Positions 22,355 through 28,112 of a DNA stretch of 28,112 nucleotides are shown here, piece after piece. The position numbers and the translations under genes were made by a program. The notes beneath the pieces were generated by a model. That model ran no database searches, was not told where the DNA came from, and saw only the letters and a program-made list of their open reading frames with translations. The stretch is from positions 1 through 28,112 of the IMG/VR virus record IMGVR_UViG_3300024520_000397. One strand, 5' to 3'. The first letter of the stretch is position 1, and each line of letters begins with the position of its first letter. The DNA is from a virus.

Positions 22355-23395
22355 CTAGTATGCGTCGATGTCAGTGATGACACCGTTGCGTGCTGGTTCA
22401 GTAACCAAGAATGCAGCCATCAGGTAGATGTAGGAGACTTGGTTAAAGCTACCAAACTCCTGAACCATACCTGTTTCAACGAAGTCTTGGCCTTCCATGA
22501 AGGTCAAGAAGATCGTGTCAGTGTTCAGCATGTACATATGCTCTGCTGCAACACCAGTTGTCTGCACCACAGGCGCACCGTGAAACCACGGTGTACCACG
22601 CCCAAGGTCCGAAGACCGCTCGGGATGCTCGAAGGTGTTCCACGTACCATTCTCTACGAGGAACTGGCGGTAGTACCGCTGGATGTCCTTCGTGGTGAAG
22701 ATAACGTCGGGCACCTGCGCACCACGCTCCACGTCCTGCCACAGTTCTTCCATCGCACGGAAACCAGCGAACGACGTTCCGAAGTTCGCAATGGTTGTCG
22801 TGAATGTCTGGTTCTGCCAGAAGGAGTTGGTAGTGCGGTTAATACCACCAATCGTGGAAGTCGAGGAGTCCTCGACCAAGTTACGAAGACCGAGGACTTG
22901 GTTCGAGTCCGAAGCATTGGTGCCGCCCATTGCGGTTTCCAAGTCTTCGATCATCGAAATCATGGACTGCTCAGTGTCAGCCAACATGACATCCAGAATC
23001 TTCGTCTCGTTGCCAGCATTGATCGCCTTAATGCGACGGTTCAAGCTGACCGGAGGTGACACGAACTCCTTCCACTGGTACTTACCAATGGTTGCATACT
23101 CGTGTCGTGCAGTATCCAGAGGTGTCGAGCCATTGATCCACTTCGACGTGCCCAACTGGTAGCGAACCGGAACTTCGATTTGCTGTCCAGAGTGGAACGG
23201 ACGCCGACGAGGACGCATACCCAACTGCTCACGGAACTTGTCGTTGACATCGCTGTCAGCGAAAAATTTTGCGAGCGTGCTGCGCGAGGAGATGTTGTCG
23301 AACAAATTCTCTTGCAGATATTTTGCGGTAGTGAGGGTCTGGAGGGTACTAAAGTTCCCCGGACCTACGTTACCTGTTTGAAATGATCCCGGCAT
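22355..23395 (-). CDS. Major capsid protein (HK97-fold, inferred)
   Basis: 346 residues, with ATG 23395 after AAAGG. N-terminal AKYLQENLFDNISSRSTLAKFF and later RRIKAINAGNETKILD and VPDVIFTTKDIQRYYRQFL read like phage coat proteins with a P-domain and spine helix. The C-terminus has a strand-rich part (GTPWFHGAPVVQTTG; MYMLNTDTIFLTFM). The length fits an HK97-fold subunit without a fused scaffold, and a separate scaffold gene precedes it. The position scaffold, capsid, decoration is standard. The fold is inferred. Confidence 0.85.
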   Translation of the reverse strand: MPGSFQTGNVGPGNFSTLQTLTTAKYLQENLFDNISSRSTLAKFFADSDVNDKFREQLGMRPRRRPFHSGQQIEVPVRYQLGTSKWINGSTPLDTARHEYATIGKYQWKEFVSPPVSLNRRIKAINAGNETKILDVMLADTEQSMISMIEDLETAMGGTNASDSNQVLGLRNLVEDSSTSTIGGINRTTNSFWQNQTFTTTIANFGTSFAGFRAMEELWQDVERGAQVPDVIFTTKDIQRYYRQFLVENGTWNTFEHPERSSDLGRGTPWFHGAPVVQTTGVAAEHMYMLNTDTIFLTFMEGQDFVETGMVQEFGSFNQVSYIYLMAAFLVTEPARNGVITDIDAY

Positions 23396-23406
23396 AACTT
23401 GCCTTT

Positions 23407-24288
23407 CTAGCCGTTAATCCTAATACCAAGTTCTTTGGCTTTTTCCGCAGCCCAGTTGACGTATTCTTTCCGTGAGGTCAGCTTCGGTCCACTCAGCGTG
23501 GGCTGGTTAAAGCCACCAACCGTAGGAGATGAGTTGATGTTGTCGTTGCTTGCTTGGTCGTATGTCTGACCCGTCCCGCCTACAGCCTTATAAGACTGCA
23601 ACCAAGTCGAAGCCGGATTGGACTTTTTGAAAGCAACCACGTCTGTCTTCCGGTCGTCAAAGTCGCTGAAGACTTTGAGTTTGTCCAACAGATTAGACTC
23701 ACGAGCCTGATGCTGTTCCGTCACCACAGAGCTGAGACTCTGGAGTGTAGGTAGCACTTGTTCGTTAAGAACGCTGCTCGCAGCTTCTTTCGCAGCGTGA
23801 GCTGCGGTTTCAGCAATTTCCTGTCGTAGGCGTCCAACGTCCCACTCCAGAAGATCCTCGTTATTGTTTTGATCCATGCCCGAGACTCCTTGAGTGTTAG
23901 TGTTTTGTGCCTGTTGTGTGTGCCCTTGCATCACACCTTCAATGTCGTCTGCATTCTGAAGGAAGAAGTGGAAGCGGGGGTCTTCGAGCAACTGCTCCAT
24001 TTTATCCGCTAGGTCTTCTTTGCCGCTCAGATTAGACAATCTCTCTTCATACTCTTTACGGACAGTCGAGAGCTTCTGCATTCCTTGGGTGAAGCCAGCA
24101 TTAAACTGACCCGCCTTTTCACGCAGCTCCTCGGGTGCCTCCTCGGGGTTGAAGAGTGTTGCTTGATTCTCCAGTTCCATAGACTTGGACCGAAGGTCAT
24201 CATTAAACGGACTTGTATCCGTATTAAAGTCAACTGGGCCAGCGTCCAAACCGAAGTCTGTGCTAGTTGTAGTGACTGGGTTATCCAA
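23407..24288 (-). CDS. Capsid scaffolding protein
   Basis: An in-frame ATG at 24312 has no site, whereas GGGAGG lies 8 bases before a TTG at 24288, so I use the TTG (293 residues, 8-base overlap with the upstream stop). The protein is acidic and helical with long coiled-coil stretches (KLSTVRKEYEERLSNL; EIAETAAHAAKEAASSVL), Gln/Asn-rich loops, and a basic C-terminal helix (KEYVNWAAEKAKELG) that could bind the coat protein. It lies just before the major capsid gene. These are hallmarks of podovirus scaffolds that leave the head before packaging. Confidence 0.7.
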   Translation of the reverse strand: MDNPVTTTSTDFGLDAGPVDFNTDTSPFNDDLRSKSMELENQATLFNPEEAPEELREKAGQFNAGFTQGMQKLSTVRKEYEERLSNLSGKEDLADKMEQLLEDPRFHFFLQNADDIEGVMQGHTQQAQNTNTQGVSGMDQNNNEDLLEWDVGRLRQEIAETAAHAAKEAASSVLNEQVLPTLQSLSSVVTEQHQARESNLLDKLKVFSDFDDRKTDVVAFKKSNPASTWLQSYKAVGGTGQTYDQASNDNINSSPTVGGFNQPTLSGPKLTSRKEYVNWAAEKAKELGIRING

Positions 24289-24646
24289 TGGGTTTTCCTC
24301 CCGCTGCATCATGCAGCCATGCTTTACGCATTTGCTTGGTCGGCGCACTATTGGCCGACTTCTTACGCGCATATTCCGGTGGTGCCGACGCTTCTTTGGT
24401 GACAGTAAGGCCACGTTTCTTAGCCTCACGGTCTAGAGTCGCAGCACTATCAATGTAGATAGGCTTTGAATCCATCATGTCATCAAAGTACGGCTCGAAC
24501 GGAGTCTGACTGCCTTGGCCGGATACAGTATCGGGCCATTTATGGTCGGCATTACCGCCACACTCCACACAGGTGTGCATGGATTCAATAGGTTGAACCC
24601 CTTCCACCCTGCCGCACTCTGGACAATCCCATACATACATGGGCAT
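24281..24646 (-). CDS. FmdB-like zinc-ribbon protein
   Basis: The start ATG 24646 overlaps the portal stop as TAATG. The 121-residue protein begins MPMYVWDCPECG with C8 and C11, then CVECG with C26 and C29, the two knuckles of an FmdB-type zinc ribbon. The rest is charged and probably disordered (EAKKRGLTVTKEA; KKSANSAPTKQ). Such small zinc-ribbon proteins are found in several phages between portal and scaffold genes, with no firmly known role. The zinc-binding call is strong; the function is unknown. Confidence 0.75.
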   Translation of the reverse strand: MPMYVWDCPECGRVEGVQPIESMHTCVECGGNADHKWPDTVSGQGSQTPFEPYFDDMMDSKPIYIDSAATLDREAKKRGLTVTKEASAPPEYARKKSANSAPTKQMRKAWLHDAAGGKPIG

Positions 24647-26535
24647 TAGCCAACACCTCCACTCACAGTATCAGGCGACTGCGGGACTTGTTGTCCACCC
24701 TGTTGGTTTTGTGGATCTGCTCCCTCTGGTTGGCCCTGACCTTGCGCACCCGGATCGTTGGGTGCCCCCACAGGCGCAAATTGGCCTTGACCAAGTTGCT
24801 GCGCCTGCTGCAAGGTATCGCCTTGAGGCATTGCATTATCCACGCCACGGACGAACTGCCCGAAGTACCACTTTGCAGCCCAGAGGTTATCCACCGCTGG
24901 ACTACCAATCATGTCAAGGTACAGGAGGCGCGACTTGTTGATGCGCTGTAGCTCATCTTGTGGCGCGGTACTCGTTTCCTTGACTCGAATCACAAACTGC
25001 CCCTTACCCGCTAGGATATATTTTGGGACAATCTGTGGGACATTTGTTGGTGACTCGAACTCGCTAAGGGCAACGTCAACAAGCTCTTGCTCGCTTGCCT
25101 TCTGCTCGTCCTCGTTATTGGACATGCCGGAGAACTGCGCGACCATCTCTGGACGCCAGTGCTTCTCAACTTGGTCAATAACGCGCCTACCAATTCTAGA
25201 CAGGAACTCTTCGAGCATCGTAAGTTTGGATGCGAAGCGTACCTGTGTACCAAAGTCTAATGACTTGATCTGTGTTGCCGTCTGCCTACCACCACTGGCG
25301 ATTCCCGAGCGACTTTCTGAAGCGCCGGATGCAAAGCGAAGGTCATCCTTGACGAGCGATGCTTGCTGATCGAACGATGGTGGACGCTGGACGATGGGTG
25401 GCATAAACAACGCCTGCCCAATGTTCTTGTCTTGCGGCACTTCGACCTTGATGGCGGCCATGTCTTCACCAACAAGCAGTCCACTGATGCTGTCATGCTC
25501 GGTGAACATCTCACCGTCATAGAGCATCTTCATCGTCTGCATCTGCATGAGTCGCTTATCACGAGCGCGGATCTGGTCTAGATCCTGTGCGTGAGGCGCA
25601 ATCATAGAAGCGTCAGGGATTGGGAGCGGCTGGTCTGGGACGATGTTAAACGCCAAGGCGTCATAGAGCTGATCGTCAAAGTCTATCGCACGCAGGATGA
25701 TCTCTTGGTCAGGCTGCATCGTGATGATGCGACCATTCATCTTGTCGTGGACTTCATAAATCTTCGTCCACTCTTCCTGAGTGGCTTCTCCGTCACGGTC
25801 TTCGATGCGGCCAGTAGGCTCAATCTGCCCACGCGCACGCTTCGAGTACAGTGGACTTTCCTTGATGAACTCAGTCGGTAGCCATATTTCCTCACCGATC
25901 CAGCGAGCTGACTCTAGGTCGAACTCCATAAGCTCTGGATCGAAGACGAAACGCGTTGGCTGGACATTGATGAGCGACGGGAAGTTTACTAATTCGTTGG
26001 GGTCATGCGCAGCCGGATCACCCACACCCTCAAGAAGGGCAGCAAAACGCTCATCATCACCCTCTTGCAAGGCAATGGTGATTTGGCTGACCATCTCGTC
26101 CGAAGGCGAGAGCCTAGGCAGTGCCGCCGACCCGGAGACGAAACGCTGTTTGACAGGCCCAAACCCACTGTACCACGCATGATTGATGGCTCTGCGTAGA
26201 GGCTTCGACCACTGCATCTTGATCCAGAGGTTGTTCAGGATCGTTTCACGAACTTCAGCATCCTTGGCGAATGATGGGTCCGGGTTGAGTGCTTCCCATG
26301 ATGGATCACGCGCAAAGATATTGGACAGCATCGACCGTGCCTCTGGGAACATCCAGTTAGCGCCGAAGTTGTCTAGCCCAGTGTCAGTCAGGTAAGGGCG
26401 TGAAGCCATGAGGACAAAGTGTTTCCACATGTCGCGGAAAGGCTGGAGTTTTTCCTCCGACCTCGGGAGGGCTTCCTGCCAAAATTCTAGATCCTTGCGG
26501 AAGAGTGATTTGGGTATGCGTCCAATTTGAGCCAC
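24646..26535 (-). CDS. Portal protein
   Basis: I start at GTG 26535, which overlaps the terminase TAG by one base and has AGGTGG 8 bases upstream; an earlier GTG at 26547 has no such site. The 629-residue protein has a portal-like N-terminal helical part (KLQPFRDMWKHFVLM; ARSMLSNIFARDPSW), a clip/stem-like middle, and a Gln/Gly/Pro-rich, low-complexity C-terminus (GQGQPEGADPQNQQGGQQ). Length and place after terminase fit a podovirus portal, the dodecameric ring through which DNA enters and leaves. Assigned from pattern and synteny. Confidence 0.8.
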   Translation of the reverse strand: MAQIGRIPKSLFRKDLEFWQEALPRSEEKLQPFRDMWKHFVLMASRPYLTDTGLDNFGANWMFPEARSMLSNIFARDPSWEALNPDPSFAKDAEVRETILNNLWIKMQWSKPLRRAINHAWYSGFGPVKQRFVSGSAALPRLSPSDEMVSQITIALQEGDDERFAALLEGVGDPAAHDPNELVNFPSLINVQPTRFVFDPELMEFDLESARWIGEEIWLPTEFIKESPLYSKRARGQIEPTGRIEDRDGEATQEEWTKIYEVHDKMNGRIITMQPDQEIILRAIDFDDQLYDALAFNIVPDQPLPIPDASMIAPHAQDLDQIRARDKRLMQMQTMKMLYDGEMFTEHDSISGLLVGEDMAAIKVEVPQDKNIGQALFMPPIVQRPPSFDQQASLVKDDLRFASGASESRSGIASGGRQTATQIKSLDFGTQVRFASKLTMLEEFLSRIGRRVIDQVEKHWRPEMVAQFSGMSNNEDEQKASEQELVDVALSEFESPTNVPQIVPKYILAGKGQFVIRVKETSTAPQDELQRINKSRLLYLDMIGSPAVDNLWAAKWYFGQFVRGVDNAMPQGDTLQQAQQLGQGQFAPVGAPNDPGAQGQGQPEGADPQNQQGGQQVPQSPDTVSGGVG

Positions 26536-28112
26536 TATGCGCCCCACCTAATACGAGCGGGGGTGAATTCTGGCGTGTCCTTTTGGACTCGACCACCACC
26601 CTGCGACGCTATCTGCTGAATCTTGCGAATGTAATCCATGCTCATTACGGGGTCTTCTTCACTGACGATCTCACGCATCCCTTCCAAGGGTGACTTGACG
26701 TAACCCAAGGCGAACGAAAGCGCGTCCATAAGGTCATCGTGTTTTGGACCGTTGCGGTGGTTGAGGAGCTGCATTTTGAGTTCTGCAAGGTTGGGAATCC
26801 CTTTTACAAAAACCACATGCCCCTGTTCAAACAAGGGCTGTAGTCCATCAATACGGTTTTCTTTGGTCATGTTCCCACCTACCTTGGCAGGGATCATGGA
26901 TGGCAGCTTCAAGTTATTGGCTTCCCCGTATAGACGTAGCGCATAGGTATACGTCTTTTGCAGGCCGCGTTCTTCAAAGATGATGCGGTAGATGGGGTTG
27001 CCTGTCTGCTTGTGAGCTTCCGAAATCTTGTAGACCTGCTTCACCAGTTTCTCTGGCTCGGTCTTGTTGTTGTGAATTTCTAGGATGTACCAGCGAGAGT
27101 CTTCATCGACTCCCAGTACAATCATCCCCGCTGGGTCGGAGTAGTATTGGTTGGACGTGGCAGGGTCCACAAGAAGGTATTTGCGTAGGGCTGGTAGCTT
27201 CTCACGGATGGCGTCTCTAGACACCTCGATGAAGTGGTCCTCACGGAACATCGCATTTTCAGGGTTCCTCGCCACGTTGTAATACTGAGAGTAGAACAGG
27301 AACATCCCGCCGGGGAGCGCCTGCATGTCTGACATGATGCTGTCTTCGATCTTCTGGCTGAAGCGCGAGAAGTGATACTCCCCGTCATCATTCTTTAGAC
27401 CGCAGATCATCGTGTCGTAGGAATTCTGCGAGATCAGCTCGGAGTACAAGTCGTTCGTGTGCCAGCGGGTGCCAATGACAAGCTCGGTTGTATCCTTGAA
27501 CCAACTTGGGGGCGGGTCCAATAGCGGCTTAGATGCTGCGTGCCATCTCTTCACACGGTCATTGTCGGCTGCCGACTCCATGCAACGAAGGTTCACGAGG
27601 TCATCTTTGATGAGTAGGTCGTAGTGCCTAGACACAATGTTGGTGCCTACGCCCACGCTCTCTACCGTGTCCTCCTTCATGGAGGTCTTAGTACGCGCTG
27701 GACAGACAAAGTGCTTCGGAGTAAATCGCTTTTGCTTGATTTGATATTCAGGGAACAAGTCTATCAGCTTAGTGTTCTCGCGGAACTGCACTTGGATCTG
27801 CCCAGCAAAGTCTACTGCGTTCTCCTCCGTGGCATTGGAGATGAGAATGCGTATGTTTGGGTCGCGCAAAATTCTTTGCACCCCATAGCCTACTGTACCG
27901 ATGCTGGACTTGAGGTGTCCACGCGACAGCAGGACAAGTTTGTTGTTGCCCGGACCATTGAGAAAGTTGCACAGGTCATCGTGAAACGGTTTCTCTAAGT
28001 CACCGAAGTCTAGAATCTCAACGCACAAGAAGTACAAGTCATAACGGCAGAGATCCCGAAGCGCCTCTCTCGTCAAGAGAGCAGCGTTCTCCGGGTCTAG
28101 GTCATTTGCCTC
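26535..28112 (-). CDS. Terminase large subunit (5' end outside window)
   Basis: The frame is open through the window's right edge (upstream codons read EANDLDPENAALL), so the TTG at 28076 is probably not the start. Counting from that TTG, a Walker A-like SRGHLKS is at 51-57, Walker B DLLIKDDLV at 153-161, and the RNase H-fold nuclease residues Asp304 (LLVDPA), Glu369/370 (FEERG) and Asp447 (HDDLMDAL) follow. This is the ATPase-nuclease pair of large terminases, which cut and pump phage DNA into the prohead through the portal. The stop overlaps the portal start. The identification is firm. Confidence 0.92.
   Translation of the reverse strand, partial: EANDLDPENAALLTREALRDLCRYDLYFLCVEILDFGDLEKPFHDDLCNFLNGPGNNKLVLLSRGHLKSSIGTVGYGVQRILRDPNIRILISNATEENAVDFAGQIQVQFRENTKLIDLFPEYQIKQKRFTPKHFVCPARTKTSMKEDTVESVGVGTNIVSRHYDLLIKDDLVNLRCMESAADNDRVKRWHAASKPLLDPPPSWFKDTTELVIGTRWHTNDLYSELISQNSYDTMICGLKNDDGEYHFSRFSQKIEDSIMSDMQALPGGMFLFYSQYYNVARNPENAMFREDHFIEVSRDAIREKLPALRKYLLVDPATSNQYYSDPAGMIVLGVDEDSRWYILEIHNNKTEPEKLVKQVYKISEAHKQTGNPIYRIIFEERGLQKTYTYALRLYGEANNLKLPSMIPAKVGGNMTKENRIDGLQPLFEQGHVVFVKGIPNLAELKMQLLNHRNGPKHDDLMDALSFALGYVKSPLEGMREIVSEEDPVMSMDYIRKIQQIASQGGGRVQKDTPEFTPARIRWGA

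Noticed and set aside
22289-23059. Plus-strand open frame of 256 codons
   Set aside because: Antisense to the major capsid gene; no ribosome site and a composition typical of a shadow frame.
28074-28076. TTG as the start of terminase
   Set aside because: The frame continues open to the window edge with protein-like codons, so the gene is cut by the window.
1-28112. CRISPR arrays, insertion sequences, integrase or attachment sites
   Set aside because: I looked for repeated spacers, terminal inverted repeats and recombinase motifs and saw none; the tRNA is whole and has no visible direct repeat partner in the window.

Overview
The window is part of a double-stranded DNA bacteriophage genome of the short-tailed (podovirus) type. 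Large terminase, portal, scaffold, major capsid, T7 gp11-like adaptor, T7 gp12-like nozzle and very large ejection proteins are all present. No tape measure, sheath or major tail-tube gene is seen. The host is probably Gram-negative, because one phage protein is a classical lipoprotein and ribosome binding sites of the GGAGG type are strong. The exact host cannot be read from the sequence. Both window edges cut genes (a plus-strand ORF at base 1 and the terminase at base 28112).

Layout. Bases 1-833 hold three small plus-strand genes of unknown function. Everything else is on the minus strand and is described in the direction of transcription, right to left. 28112-21885: terminase, portal, zinc-ribbon protein, scaffold, major capsid protein, putative decoration protein, then an intrinsic terminator. 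21819-14929: unknown head protein, adaptor, nozzle with an inserted sugar-binding-like region, four small virion proteins, and a probable ejection protein. 14926-8160: a lysine-rich virion protein and a 1741-residue ejection protein. 8163-7616: a lipoprotein and a small membrane protein, probably lysis or envelope functions. 7615-7420: a candidate promoter, a 21-codon lysine-rich peptide gene and two tandem palindromes, which look like the border between late and early modules. 7368-6826: DIP1984-like helical protein. 6825-6235: about 590 bases without a convincing protein gene, containing a tRNA-Ile(GAT) and several strong hairpins. 6234-830: DNA metabolism and early genes: Sak4-like ATPase, SSB-like protein, a structured leader, a small gene, a replication initiator-like gene split by an in-frame TAA, a DnaC-like helicase loader, small unknowns, a membrane-anchored 3D-domain-like protein with a nested out-of-frame gene, and a PD-(D/E)XK nuclease.

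How it works together (inference). The Sak4-like ATPase with its SSB-like partner is a recombination/annealing pair. The initiator and loader would bring the host replicative helicase to the phage origin, so the phage probably relies on host replisome parts; no DNA or RNA polymerase gene is visible here. Structural genes are packed with ATGA and TAATG overlaps, which implies translational coupling. Early genes instead share a repeated AAGGAGCGCA ribosome-binding context. No complete conventional endolysin or long tail fibre or spike gene was recognised.

Most unusual points: the TAA-split initiator, the tRNA embedded in a structured non-coding block, the switch-like leader at 4788-4900, the nested gene at 1434-1745, and the shared early-gene RBS motif.
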